A stretch of 64,000 nt of DNA, taken from assembly GCA_963514095.1 (NCBI GenBank), contig OY741270.1:21482656-21546655 (forward strand), given 5' to 3'. This DNA is from Eutrigla gurnardus. Its lineage: Eukaryota > Chordata > Actinopteri > Perciformes > Triglidae. The position numbers and the translations under genes were made by a program. Below the pieces are notes generated by a model that had not been told where the DNA came from, did not search any database, and saw only the letters and a list, made by a program, of their open reading frames with translations. Each line of letters opens with the position of its first letter. Position 1 is the stretch's first letter. This document shows, piece by piece, positions 47,950 through 60,749 of the stretch.

Positions 47950-48700
47950 CCCGTGACACGTTGTAATTGACAAAGCCTGGCTGCACTTTGCCAAAAGCGT
48001 CTCGGGCTCCCGCTATCTGGTTGAAGAATACAAATTCATCCCGAATCGGAGGTGCTCAACAAAACTGCTGCCAATTATGTGAAGTCCTGTAAATGATAAC
48101 TCTGTGGTCGCCGGAGCGTAAAACAAGGAGATGAAGATGAATCCTGCTCTTCCCCATCATTTCATCCCATTTAATTGACAAGCTCTCACTTTCGCTGTTA
48201 AATTTAGAAGATTACAAATACGAGCTGAATCTCCACGCGATCCACCCGCTCTAATCACATGCAGAACCAGTCGCAAATTAATCTGCATATTTTAATAAGG
48301 TGCCGGTAGCGGGGAAGGTGTGTGCAGACATTTAACGGATTATCATCCGCCGTCCCCCGAGTTCAGAAATTGAATAAATATCTTTCATATGAATACATGG
48401 GAACCTCGGCGGATGGTGAGGAGCTTTTCTCTTTCCAACTTGCTTATATTCTCGTCTCTCTTCCCCTCCTTTTTCCCCCTCTCACAGACGAACATACAGA
48501 CTTCAGAGGGTTTTTACTTCACTTGTGGTCCATAGTCTTATACTCGGGCCGATTAACAGTCCAAGCACTTATTGAACAAAGACGATGTAATTTCCCAGCC
48601 CCTGCTAATACCAACAGCTCCTGGGTTTCTTACTTTTAATGTAATCTTTATGAGCACAGGAGCGAAATATGATGGCTTTATCCAGAACTAAACCTGCTCC
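47950..48700. promoter_or_regulatory. Candidate conserved non-coding block with octamer-like site
   Basis: About 0.75 kb of complex sequence. At 48273-48295 an AAATTAAT core is followed directly by ATCTGCATA, one base off the POU octamer ATTTGCATA, and then TTTTAAT. A C/T-rich run lies at 48450-48485. Frames are short or lack a domain. Confidence 0.4.
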
Positions 48701-49500
48701 GGAGACGAGGAAGCCTTTGAGTATAAAATGGCCATGTGTAAAACACTATTATAACTTGCCGTTTTAAAAGTTAATAGGCAAACTAAAAGCTTATTGGGGT
48801 AGACTAATGCCAGTGTCGAGTACTGTGCAGAAAATACTGCAAGCGGAAGCAACAGCCTGATTAAGCGGAATCAGGCAATGAGTCAAGGCTGCAGTGTTGG
48901 ACCGGGCTGAACATTTTTACAGATTAGCTGCAAATATATTTTGCAGTTCCTCCAGTATAGTTGGAGTATGTCCACACAAGCAGGCTGGCAAAGGATGGTA
49001 CTATTCTATGTCTGCTTCTGCGCTTTCAAACTTTCTGACCCTGTATCGATCTCAGCCCCACGTCCATTGGTTCTTAATGAAGATGGGTCAACAATTTATA
49101 CTTTTATTATTATTTTTAAGACAAGGCTGAATTATTCTTTAAAAGAGGCTTAAGCAAATGTGACTCAAACAGTATAGATAGAGCATTTAAAGGGAACTTT
49201 TTTCACCTGCAGATTAAGTGTCTTTTTTTAAGTATTTCCATAGGGCTTGCTGACAACAAGACAAATATTCAGGGAACTATTTTTGCAAGACATATCCCTT
49301 AATATTTGCAGTTTACAATGGGGTGGGAATCTTACGTCCTAATCAATTTTTGAATTAGTAAATGCTTCAGGATCTACTCCAGTCCTCTGTAAGATAATAA
49401 AAGTGGTGTGGCAAATTATGGCATGAAAGCATAAGATTACATAATTAAAATGTTTTGAAAATGTTAAACTGATTACAATATTGTAAATACACAAAGGCAA
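48700..49500. other. AT-rich unique DNA, no gene seen
   Basis: AT-rich sequence with short frames only. Confidence 0.5.
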
Positions 49501-49504
49501 ATCT

Positions 49505-49646
49505 AAGACCAAAGATTACATTAATTCAAAATTTAATTTAAAAAATGTAATAAAAATAATAATTTTAGAAGTTATGAATCGATTTAGAATCTTAGAAAAT
49601 AACAATCACATTTTTTCATGAATCTATTTTTTTTGCCCACCCTTTG
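49505..49646 (-). mobile_element. Degenerate teleost AATCGATTC-type repeat
   Basis: On the minus strand it starts AAAGGGTGGGCAAAAAAAAT, then AGATTCATG, a GTGATTGTTATTTTCTAAG stretch and CTAAATCGATTCATAA. This order matches a common teleost element in which AATCGATTC motifs follow an AGGGTGGGCA end. It is strongly decayed, with no target duplication seen. Confidence 0.5.
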
Positions 49647-49649
49647 TAA

Positions 49650-51300
49650 ACAATACAACTACGTTTATCTTGAGTAGGTCACGTGTCTATAATGTCATTA
49701 CATGTTTTTATTGTGCCTGGCTTTAAACCCGGCTCCAAACAAACACAAAAACATGTACTTGAGAGCTGTAAAAAAAAAACCTGAACCCGCAGCTTAGCCT
49801 GCAATGCCCCCTCTTAAGCATACCTATTTTCCTTGAGAAACACACAAAAATTACAAGCTTCCTCATTCACCGCAAATAAACCGGTGATGGGAGTCCTTAA
49901 GTGGCAGTACAAAGAGTTATAAATTGTTTTTTTTCCCACCTTTTCACAATGCCAGGAGGAATATAGCCCCATTACACTCTTGAGGGTCACTTTTAGTGTC
50001 TGAAGGTAGTGCTTACACAGACTTTACAACGTGTATCATTATAGCTCGCCATATAAGGAAGCGGCTGGGACGTGAAAGGGAAAGAAATAGGAGGTCACCG
50101 AGGCTGTTAGTTTCAGAAGGAAAGGGAGGACCAAAGATCAGCACTCAATTATCGCCACTTAACTGAAGTGAATCTTCCTTCTTATTACTGCGCACCTGTT
50201 TGTGAAACCAGCTGTTAGAACCTTTTTTTTTTTAGCGCATCACGCGGTAACCTGATACGTCCTGTGTTTTCTGTCAGCCCGATCATGCTTTAAAGTTCCC
50301 CTTTATGTGGATGCATTTTTAAACCCAACTATCACACAAATATCCCTCCCAACCAAACACATATACTTATCCTCAATCAGTGATAGACATATCTCAGTAC
50401 CAAGACAAAACGGTGATAAACCACCGCCGCGACGGTGATTTGTCATTTAGAAGTGATTCGTCTGGTGCTGTCCCATCTCCTGGCTGAGTAAGACATCACA
50501 TGTCAGCGGTGATTGACAGTTCCCAGTTCTGTCAGTTAGCTGCGGGGGAGCTGCAGGGAAAGATAAGGACATCTATCTGTGTCGTCCCCGATGGCAGGCT
50601 TGGGGTCACGTGAAGGTCCCCTCCAACCATGATGATATCTGTATCTAGTAGGCCTGGGTTTACTCCTACTTTAACACCTGTCCTCAGCTGACCTTTCAAC
50701 TCCGCCTGACCCCACATATCGGGATCGATCTGTACGATCGGTTATTGTTGATGTGGAAACTTTGACGATTTTGAGTTGTTGCGGTGCGGTCGGTGTCCCA
50801 TTCAGTTCATGCACAACATCTGATTTTTTTTATTTTATTTTGGCACTCAACTTAAAATGTCTTCCTTCATCTGCTGTGATAAGTCCACAGTGTGACATCC
50901 CTTTGCACTCGCGGTCGGTTATTGTTACAACCAAGGCAATAAACACTAAAACCACACTATAAATGTCTTCTGTGGTTCTGGAGGGAGCTTTGGAAAAGTT
51001 TTGAAATGTACTGGACACGACACAATGCCATAAGTGTGCTAGCAGCTTTAAGTGCCCTTTACTTTTATCTCTTTGAATCTCCGTATTTGGCTTTATACAA
51101 AAGCAAATTGAGGAATCAGACATTGTAGGGGGTACTGGATGGGGGATGGGCAAGCCCTGCACCACTTAACCTAAAAGTACCTTGTATTTAAATCCCCCGA
51201 CATATGTTGTCTGGACGTAAGATCTCTGTCAGTTTGTTTAAATGTGTTTAAGTGAATAGCTCTTTCGTAATGTGATTAGCTCGGCATTAGCATGTTGACA
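49650..51300. other. Unique DNA, no gene seen
   Basis: Patches 50030-50150 and 50390-50740 are complex. Minus-strand frames of 61-111 codons (50532-51165) show no domain or splice borders. Confidence 0.45.
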
Positions 51301-51313
51301 GTAAAGAGGTCTG

Positions 51314-51347
51314 CACGGTACAGTAGCCTACGTGGCTACTGTACGTG
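51314..51347. other. Perfect 11-bp stem-loop with 5-nt loop
   Basis: GTACAGTAGCC (51318-51328) and GGCTACTGTAC (51334-51344) are exact reverse complements around TACGT. Pairing extends by CAC with GTG if one G is bulged, giving 14 pairs. It lies in non-repetitive sequence. Confidence 0.75.
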
Positions 51348-51349
51348 TC

Positions 51350-53060
51350 ATCCGAGGTCAAATGACTTTACCGACGATTAGGATTGGATGGGTTTAGAGG
51401 ACAAACAGGACAAACACGTTTTAATTACAGTATACCTTTTTAGGTTTCACTGTGCATCTGTCACAACATGGAGGGAATCCTGTTTGATGAACTAATGGAG
51501 GCATGTTTGATTCTTAATAGGTTTACTTTCATGAACTGACGTACCCTGTCACCATGGGGCTGTAGGATATTATGTAATGTTGTAAGAAGTGGAATTTATC
51601 AAAAAAAGAATTCCAAGATCAAAACTTGTGGACATGATTCTCATAGCGACGCATGGGCAAATAGGCCGATAAGGATTGATGCAGAAAACTATAAAGCAGC
51701 CGCTCCAAATCCATAAATGACCTTGTCTGCGAACGAAGATCAGGGAACATGGAAATAGCGTCGGAAATGACAGAGTGGAACAACGGGACATTTAAAGGAG
51801 AAACGAGATGGAAAGGGTCGTTCGGGGGGGGGGGTAAAGGGTAAGAGAGAAAGCCTTGCTTATTATCTCGATCACTGAGTGGAATAATAAGACAACAAAA
51901 AGCCTGAGTGTGCCCAAACCTACCAGCCTGCCTGCCAGTCGGATCTGATGTGGTTAAAACGAGTTTGGCTAATCGACTCAGCTCTCGCCGTCCCCACCCC
52001 AGTGACCCAGAACAGCCATCTTCCTCTCCCCGTGAGACCCCCACAGAGCAAACACTGCAGGGACATTAAACACTCATACACATTTTTAACCATTATCCTA
52101 AATGGCAAGGACTGTTCTCTTCTCCTTCCATAAGGTTTGAGCCATTGAATAAACTCAAATGATAATCCATCACTTTATTTCTACTTAGGTCCGTGAATAA
52201 TGATGCAATATCAGTCCTGGAAGGAGCATTAGGGAGTACAGATAAGTTCATGAAAGATTGACATCATCGGTTTTTAATGGGGGGGCCTGGATTTTCTTTT
52301 TAAACCTTTTTGTAAAAGAAGAATTAAAAAAAATCCATAATACAGTTTGCCACCTTCTTTGTCCCGCTTGTCCACATTTCCTTGCTGGCCCATTTTACAG
52401 CTTCTACTAAACACTCACACATGGCTATGTGGCAGTAGTGCCGGCAGCATGCCAGCCCCATTGTTACTGTAAATACTCAAGGGCTTGTGTTTCCCCAGAG
52501 GAATACCATTTGAATCGCAGCTATATCTTAACCACCTGTAACATGTGAACTAAGTTTGATCCCTCGTATGTTTCCTGTCCCAGAAGAGAACATAAGGCTC
52601 CGTGGTGAAAGCAGGGTAAAATCCCCATGTGTGGATTTCCTTTAATTATAATAACATTTGCAGTTCATTATGGAAAAGTGTTTTAACAGCACAGGTTGCC
52701 TGACCTTCTGTGCCCCAAACTATTAAAGGGTAAGCAACAAGATGGAACAGCAAATATTCCAAAAAGAAAAGGAAACATGTTATGTAGCAGACACGTTATT
52801 ACTATATCAAATTGTTTAAATAAAATGAGACAAAATCACACTTTAAAGGTGCTTTTAATCCACTGCATGTCAGGTGGAAATGCCATTGGAACTTATGCTA
52901 CATTCGTTTATCAACTACTTCCCATATTAATATTTCACACACACAGATTAACCTGCCCAATAATATTTTAAATAGTTCAAATTAACTTCACTTCCACCAG
53001 CTGCAACATTAAAATGCTTAAAATGTTACCTTATTTTCTGCAAGTATTTTTGCATTGTGA
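51350..53060. other. Unique DNA, no gene seen
   Basis: A G-rich run lies at 51824-51834. The 141-codon minus-strand frame (51619-52044) crosses it and has no domain. Patch 52340-52560 is mixed. Nothing else was recognised. Confidence 0.45.
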
Positions 53061-53074
53061 TATCGCTACTTCTA

Positions 53075-53110
53075 TGGTACGGTACGGTATGGTTCTAGGT
53101 ACCATGTTGA
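53075..53110 (+). repeat. GGTAC-rich short repeat, possible transposon remnant
   Basis: Tandem GGTACGGTACGGTATGG leads to GGTACC. Several teleost non-autonomous elements have GGTAC-rich ends, but nothing else here confirms one. Confidence 0.3.
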
Positions 53111-53119
53111 GGTTTTGAC

Positions 53120-54239
53120 CACTAGTAGCGCTGTGGAGCAGTGTTTCTATGAGCGGATCACGCTGGTTTCAAACTACACTTTCTTTTTTTTTTGTAATTG
53201 GATGCAGTAATTCGCAAATAACCATACTACTGTGCTAGCGAAAACCTCAAGCTAGCACACATGAATGTCAACAAATCACAGTTTAATAATCTACTTTGTG
53301 CATTTTATTGAGAAAAAGTTTAAGCTTTGATCCCAAATCCCTCTTCCAACGGTTTACCCAAAACATCCACCAGGTCAGAAAGCAGTGGCCCGCCTTTGTC
53401 GGATGCTCCTCTAATTCCCCGTTGGCTTGACGGAGGGAGCGAGTTGGCGTGCTGACTTCCTGTGTGTGGAAGTTTTGTAATAGCGAGGTGATTGTTAATT
53501 TACAACCGTTCTTTGCCATCCCCTGGTTTTAATTCAGCCATTAGGGCATTAAGGCCGCTGCTGGCAGAGGCCCCATTACTGTGTTACTGGGGGGATGTTG
53601 GACTGAAACAGTGTTATTATATAAATACCATTGCACTTTTGACTCCAGGAAGCTACTTCCTGAGGTGTAACCCTTAGTCATTCAGGGACCTGATTTACAG
53701 TAACTAGCCAGGGGTGGACGTGCTTCTCTCACACTTTATTTCACCCCCCCTGCACTCCTTCCCTCCTCACTCCCCCTCTCCTTTCCCACCCTTCACAGAC
53801 ACCCAGGTTTCTCATCTAATTTTAGGACTGAAAATCTCACTCTTTGACATGTCCCGGGGTTGATTTTCACCTCGACCACCGGCACAGCTGTCCGTCCATG
53901 TGGCGTCCAGAGGCGAGATGTTCAGCTTTATTAAAAAGTGTGAATATATATATATATATTTATTTATTTAAAAGAAAAAGGCATAGAGGGAAAGAAAGTG
54001 AGACACACATAAAAAGAGGTACAATGGCAGAGACTGTTAACGTACATCTGTCCAATTTGTACACGCGGAGATGCAGCCTCGTGCTCGCTGGGGCCGAATT
54101 GTGTTTGTTTGAATTATAACTGGCCATCATGCGTGTTGTGTAGTGTACAAATCCACAGAAGAAAGGGTGCTGTTGTGGGTCTATTCATCTGACAAACTTC
54201 TCAGGCAATTTGAGGTAAAAGACAATAACAATTTACATG

Positions 54240-54240
<1 letters not shown>
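53120..54240. other. Unique DNA with AT and pyrimidine runs, no gene seen
   Basis: Patch 53330-53680 is complex. A C/T-rich stretch is at 53740-53800 and a TATA-type run at 53944-53960. No exon pattern was found. Confidence 0.45.
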
Positions 54241-54243
<3 letters not shown>

Positions 54244-54317
<74 letters not shown>

Positions 54318-54335
54318 GGGGGGGGGGGGGGGGGG
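54244..54335 (+). repeat. Composite (GA)36 and G20 repeat
   Basis: About 72 bp of perfect GA units pass through AA into twenty consecutive G. Frames through it are repeat artefacts. It is a purine-only stretch of over 90 bp on one strand. Confidence 0.97.
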
Positions 54336-54339
54336 ATGC

Positions 54340-54790
54340 AAACTCCCTGCCAATCAAACTTGCTTTTGTGTACACCACAGCAGATAAAAAAGAACCTGAC
54401 TTTGGAATCAAAAGATTAAAACAAAAGCTCCCTTGTCGAGTGTCTGTAATAGCACTGACTCTCCGGCTACTGATTATATAGAAAACACTGCAATTACATC
54501 TCTGAGCTCACAAGAGAGAGGCGAAGTGGCAAAACCAGGCCCAGGAGAGATGATTAATAATTAAATTTTTTATTCAAACGCAGCCAATGCACTGACAGCC
54601 ACACCGTCTCACCGGTTCCTCTCATCACCCAAATGCAAAAGCATGACCACCAGGAGGAAGAACAAATAATAATAAAGTGGCCGTGTTTTTTCTGGCACAA
54701 AAAAAACACGTAGGCATCCCGCTCCTTTTCTCCTAGTCTCACATTTGATGAGAGCATCGGTGGCATTTTAATTTAAATGTGAAAATCCCA
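54340..54790. other. Unique DNA, no gene seen
   Basis: Mixed sequence with no recognised feature. Confidence 0.5.
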
Positions 54791-54799
54791 GTTCTCTGA

Positions 54800-55072
54800 G
54801 AGAGAATGATGATTTCCCCCCTAGTGAGTCTTTGGAGAAATCCTCGGCTCCCCTGTGCCTCCGTAACTCCTAATTTATTTCAAGAGTGTGTGTGATTAGA
54901 AAAACCCTCCTAAATTACTGTATCGCACAAAACGGTATAATTAAATTAATATTGGATGTAATAATTACTTTGTGGATTCTCATTTTTCATACACACAGCT
55001 GCTTTGTTGCCTGAACCATTAGCATTTGTCTGCTGCAATTAACAAAGGCTCTAATGAGATTTCTGCATATGT
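54800..55072. promoter_or_regulatory. Candidate conserved non-coding element, AT-core rich
   Basis: It contains CTCCTAATTTATTTC, ATAATTAAATTAATATTGG, GTAATAATTACTTTG and GCTGCAATTAACAAAGG within 270 bp of non-repetitive sequence. The texture is that of a homeodomain-bound enhancer. It ends at a GT microsatellite. Confidence 0.45.

Positions 55073-55074
<2 letters not shown>

Positions 55075-55102
<28 letters not shown>
55075..55102 (+). repeat. (GT)14 microsatellite
   Basis: A perfect alternating GT array of 28 bp. Confidence 0.97.
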
Positions 55103-55105
<3 letters not shown>

Positions 55106-55109
55106 CGTG

Positions 55110-57310
55110 ACTTATTTAAGCACGTGTGTGTGCGAATGCTTATGCATGCAGATTTGACTGCAGAGCGGGGACTAGCAGGCGTCCCGCTCACAAATATATA
55201 ACTCTGCGTCTCATGACACGTTAAAAGGGTTTTGTCATGGCGGGGTTTTTTACGAGGATCTTTGGACAGAGTAATTTAGCTTCAATGAGAACGTGAACTT
55301 TAAGGGAAAGGTGGAAAAGTTCCCACTTCTTAATGACTAAAGGTTGGAGAATCTCAGCGGTGCCAAGAAAGGTACATTACTCTCAATCTCAACTGTAATG
55401 TATTCCGCTACTCGTGAAAAATAGCTACATTTGTCTAATGCATGTCATGGAACTGACTTAATTCTGAATGATGATCCCGTCCGACGATTTCATTCACATT
55501 CTCACGCGTTCCCAAGGACAAGAGTCATTTTCTTTCAACTTTTTATAGTTAACATTTTCTTTTTTTTTTCGATGTTCAGGCTCCGTTAGGGAATTCCGAT
55601 ACACTCGAGAGTTTCACGTCGGCAACAAATAAAATTCCATTACGTTAATGACGTGGCTAAATATGTCAGGTAGTCAATAACTGTCACGCTGCTGGCAGGT
55701 CTGGGACCTGCTCAACCTCCTCCAGTGGTCTTTGAGATAACCCTGTCCGTTTGCAATGACTACAGTGTGTGTCACAGTCGTCTCTGTGTATTCTGACTGG
55801 CAGGTGAACCTCTCTTTGCTTCAAACGGAGACAACAGTCTCCTTCTATCCCTCCCTCTCCATGTCTCCCTCTCTCTCTTCTGTCTACAACACTTCTGTGC
55901 CAGTACTGTCACTGCGGATGAAAATGTCCCCTAGTTATCTGCCTGTGTAATTGCTGTCTTGTTTGGTTAGGAGATTAGAGGGCTGAAACTCTTTGTGTGG
56001 TCTTGCAGATTGAACAAACAGGCACCAGTAAGGAACCCCCTGTCCAAAAAACCCACAAGACGGGGGCTCTTGTCCGTGCGGCGGTAGTGAGCCAGATGGA
56101 CCGGGCGCAGGGGTGATAATTGTGGAGGTTCGGCGTGTTGACGGGACGCGTTGGGATTCGACGACATAGCCTCGTTTGTAAGCTGTGCTGTTACAATATG
56201 ATTTTTTAGCAACGATTGGTTAGTTAAATTTGGTCTCACAAGGCCGGATACCGTCTTCAGCATACTGTATACGACCGCTGCACTTCTCCCGAGCGGCAAA
56301 GTGTGGATCGCTCCTCTGTGTGCTGTCGCTAGTCAGAAGTGACAGCCTTTATTTCAGCAGCCTGCACTTTTCCTCCCTGTCTCTGAGGGTGGTATCCCAT
56401 CAACATCACAACCTCGGCCCCGTACAATACTATACACTCTCCTCGCTCTTTGGGTGAAAATCTCCATCCCAAGCCCCTCCAATCTCTTTTTGGCCCTGCA
56501 TGCTTTTATTTCCCCTTCTTCTTGCTCCTTTTCGCGTTTTCTTTCTGCTGTCCTCCCTTCTGTTGAATAGCGGAGAGGGAGAGAGAGAGCGTCAGGCTCC
56601 TCTTGTCACGGCGGTTCCCAATCAGCGGGCCAAAGCTCAGGGATCATGTTTGATACTGTCAGATGGCCTGGAAAATTAAAAACCCAATTAAAGTGGCAGT
56701 CCAGAGGTCAGCTCTTCTGCATATCAAAAGCACTCCTCTGGCTATTCTACACAAATTATATCCGTTAACAGCTCACTTTGCTCGGGCTGCACCGGCACAG
56801 CACTTAGAGAGTAATAAGTGCTTTTACCCTCTCCCCGTTCCATTTCAAATGTAAACCCCTCCGCCCGCTCAGCCACAGGAAATCAAGACGAAATAATCAT
56901 TTTCAAATAACTTTTGGTTGTTTCTTTCTTTTGAGCAAGACACATGGGTCTGCCATAGGTGTGTTATTAATGTAGAGGGAGGGGGGGAAAGATTAATACA
57001 ACCAGCAGTTTATTTTTAGATATGTTGCCACCAAACTCTTTTTTTCCCCTCCTCTTTCTCCTTTGTCCACACATGACATGCTACATTTCCCGCTCGTATT
57101 TATCTTTTTTTCTTGAGAAATGGCCAGCGACCGAGCTCGCCCATTTCTCTCTCACTTTCTCTATCTCCCCTCGTCCTTTTGTGTTCCCTGTTCTTACCCA
57201 CGATTCATTAATTCCTGTACAGTGGTCGGGGAAAAAGGACAGAGAGAAATGGCCAACCAAGCTTAATAGCATGCGTCTTGGGCCAGGCCATTAATATTCA
57301 GCTTAATGTT
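55110..57310. other. Unique DNA, no gene seen
   Basis: The segments 55140-55720 and 55950-56330 are complex, and 56640-56880 could be conserved. C/T-rich stretches lie at 55840-55880 and 57040-57070. The 110-codon minus-strand frame at 55967-56299 has no domain. Confidence 0.4.
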
Positions 57311-57325
57311 TCTGATAACAGGGCT

Positions 57326-57352
57326 GGGGGGGGGGGGGGGGGGGGTGGGGGG
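57326..57352 (+). repeat. G20 run plus G7, quadruplex-prone
   Basis: Twenty G, then T, then further G. A 234-codon frame starts here at 57306, but it is Gly-rich, then Ser/Phe-rich through low-complexity sequence, and is not called. Confidence 0.95.
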
Positions 57353-57446
57353 GCGAGGAGCCGCCGGCCCAGACAGCCTTATTAAGCAGCTGAAGTGGAA
57401 TGATGCTCGCTCACGTCGGGGATCAAATGCAAGAGTAAACACATAT

Positions 57447-57469
57447 GCACACACACACACACACACACA
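57447..57469 (+). repeat. (CA)n microsatellite, 23 bp
   Basis: A short alternating CA array. Confidence 0.95.
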
Positions 57470-57909
57470 GTCAAGACAATTGTCTTCAGGACTTCAGACA
57501 GCATCAGGATCTTCCCACCATCCACCCCCTTTTTTTTGTACCCGTGTGCCAGTAGCAGCCTCAAATGTTTGTAAGTTTAAGTCGCTGTTAGTAAATGTGT
57601 CCCGACGTTCTAGTTCATTGTCACAGGTTGGTCAGCTTCTTAAATGTTTATGTTCCCACATAGCCATGACATTTTTTTCTGTTTTTTCATCATCACAAAT
57701 TTCCTTTTTCTCCCCCTCCATTTTCTTTTTCTCCAGCAAGCCACAAGTCCTCCGCGTTGGGTCTTTTAGCTCCATCTCATTTACATTTAATGACATGATA
57801 ATACACATTAGCAGACTATTTCAAATAATTACAGCCTTTCAATCGCTTTTTACCCTCACCTCTTTCCCCCAAATGTTCTTCTACACCCTACATGCACTGT
57901 TCTTTTTTT

Positions 57910-57934
57910 TCTCTCTCTCTCTCTCTCTCTCTCT
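57910..57934 (+). repeat. (TC)n microsatellite after a T run
   Basis: A T-rich run passes into about twelve CT units. Confidence 0.95.
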
Positions 57935-57939
57935 AAACT

Positions 57940-60690
57940 TTCATATTTTTAATGGCAATAATAGAAAATGCTTTCCCTCAGAAACAATGTATAATAATAC
58001 GGCACAGTGACAAGGGGAAAGAAAAGATTGAGCAATTTTCGAAACGGCGCAGGGTGGAGGGGTGAATAGGACATTAAGTTCTTTTCTCTGGTAGTGGCGG
58101 TGGGTATTTTTTTTCCTGTCATGCTGACAGGGTCTTACGTTAAAGCTATAGCGGCCGGGCAGACAGGAAGGTGACAGCTCTCCTGTCAGGTCAGCCGTGG
58201 CCGATGGTGAATAAGAGCCGCTGTAATTCTCCCTTAAGTTCAAAGAATCCATTCCAGAAAACAGGCTGAGAACCCATCATGCTATGTTCTCTTATACTTT
58301 TCCTTGTTATATGACGAAAGTCAGACATTTCAGTTTGGGAGGGAGAGAAAGAGAGGAGAGAGAGGTGTGACTGATAAGAGGTTGAGTATCAGGTGCAATA
58401 GAAGCATTGTTCTATACATTTTTATGAATAATCAATAAATAAAGGATTTGATTTTGGCAAAATCTACACATAATCAAAGAATTACTGTAGTGCATTTCAA
58501 CTTTGGTCTTTTTATAGTTTTAACCATCATTCCTATAACATTTAATCACAGTAATTGTTGAGATTTGGGAACATGGTTTCACAATGAAGTCTGTCGGATG
58601 AAGAAACGATCAAACAAGTTGTAAACATGGCAGCAGTTCAGTAAAGTTCACGTTTTTTGTGTGGTTATGATACCCTGCAGAATGATCTGGACTGGTTGAT
58701 CATACTGTTCTATATCTACTTTGTAAAATAGATGACGACAGACAGCGGTGGCTGATATACTCTTTCATGACTTTAGATACAGGTATTTGATTTCAGGCCA
58801 TCACATTTGTTTTATACAGCATGTAGCGTCGTGATTTCTCCGAAGCACATGAGCATCCGTTTTTATTTATACTTTATGCGGATGTCTGAACTGGATATTG
58901 ATAGAGGACTTCCATGTGTTGCTAATGTTCAGCCAACATGCTTCCTGCATGCCAAACGTGGGCAAAGATATGTGGAGTCGTCATTTTGTCGGTTTCAGAA
59001 GTTCCTGTTTTAGACAGTTTTAGTACAACATCCAAACGGAGAACCTGAAACATTATCATCTTTATGTACTCAAGTAGCTTAATGTTGACATTGTCTTATT
59101 GTTGTGTAATGTGTGTTGTATTACCATGTGTGTACGTGCATCCCGCCCCATGATATAGTGTGAAAGAATTAGCCATGTGGAAGAGTAAGCAGAGCTCCCT
59201 CGTGGTGCATGTATGAATCTATCCCTTGCAGTTGCACTGTACCGGTCAAACAAATTAAATTACCACACCAGTATGTAAGTAATTTTATGTAAATGATGGT
59301 GTTAATGTTCTGCGTCGTGCTGATTGGCTGGTGTGTTCCTCCTCTGGTGGCTTCCCGTCTGCGCGGCCCGGCAGTCACCAGCTGAAAATGAACACGTACG
59401 TTTGCCAAGAACAGCCGACAGTCTGCCCTAATTTAACATTTTTTTCCTTCTCTCTACTGTCTGTACATTCAAAAAGGATTTAACATATCTCGGGTTGGCT
59501 TCAGGCTAGAAAGGTAGTGGGACTTTGAAAGAATATTAGAGAGGGTGGTTAAGATGCACAGGCCTATTGCTGTCACTACAGATATATCTACATTTGGGAG
59601 GTTTTTTGGCCAGGAGGAACACTTGTGTCAAGGCTTACTTACAGCGGCATCTATTATATTGGACAATAAATATTACATATGATGCATTATAACGTAAAGC
59701 AATATATCTTAATAATTGAATACCTTTCCAAGGCATTGTTTAGTATAACTTTCAAGCAATTACAAAACCCATTTACAGACTTGCATACAGTTACACCAAA
59801 GCACATATCAACCTCCATCTCCTCTCTCCCTCACCAAAAGTCTCCGCTGGCATCCCCCCCTCCTCCCCCCCTTTCTGGCTTCTACAATTTATAGAGCCAC
59901 AGAGGAGTGCAGGATTTACACTGGGATTTTTGTTTCAGCCATCTATGGAATTAAGAAGTCTATCCTTGCATTTCATTAAATCCTGCCTAATGAGATGACT
60001 GTCTCTCCCCAAAGAGCAGATGATGAAGTACCCTATGCCATGGTGCATAAATTAGTATGGCGAGGTTAAATGCTGGAACTGACTCATGTTTCACAAGAGG
60101 ACCCTATCCAGCAGTTAAATCAACTTGCATAAATACTGCCAACTGCGGGACGGAATTCAGCTACCTACTTAGAGCTTGCATCCAAAGCTAATGGATCGTT
60201 TGTTGGATCATAATGAAATCAAGTGGCGACAGAATGGAGTCGAACTTTGCGCACCTGCACACGGATTTTAAGTAAAATCCAAAATATATCCATTTGAAAT
60301 GTGGAGGAGTATTACAAGGCATAAAAAGTAAAAAGAGTACTGTAGTAAATGTACTTGCAAGCTGTGTCATCCTCTCATCGTATTGAGTCGTTGCTTGAAC
60401 TAGGCCTGCTGATTTCAAAAATAATCAGTCAGAATTTGTCACAAATGTATTTATTGCATTTTTCATTGTTAGTCTGCTATTTCTGTCGCCGTGCGTTTGA
60501 GAATAAACAATTAGCCGTGATAAGCAGTTTGATATATAGTTCAGCCCAAACTTTATTACTATAATGATGTGCTCCACATGGCTCTTGTTCTTTGAAGGAG
60601 GCATATCTGACGCATTAGTATAATTACCAGTGATGAGAAAACGAACCAAATTTCCTTTCATGAGTTCATCTGAGATGCGGTTTCGCCACA
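57940..60690. other. Mixed to AT-rich DNA, no gene seen
   Basis: A GA-rich patch is at 58337-58370. Patches 58060-58260 and 59930-60190 are complex. No splice-bounded open frame or repeat family was recognised. Confidence 0.45.

Positions 60691-60693
<3 letters not shown>

Positions 60694-60746
<53 letters not shown>
60694..60746 (+). repeat. (CA)n microsatellite, 53 bp
   Basis: A perfect alternating CA array preceded by imperfect CACGCG units. Confidence 0.98.
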
Positions 60747-60747
<1 letters not shown>

Positions 60748-60749
60748 CA

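Noticed and set aside
50049..50058. Perfect CArG box CCATATAAGG next to GGAAG
   Set aside because: A CC(A/T)6GG match is expected about four times in 64 kb by chance, so it carries no weight alone.
57306..58010. The longest open frame, 234 codons, plus strand
   Set aside because: It begins in a poly-G run (Gly repeats), passes through CA and CT microsatellites and T-rich sequence, and has no domain or splice structure.
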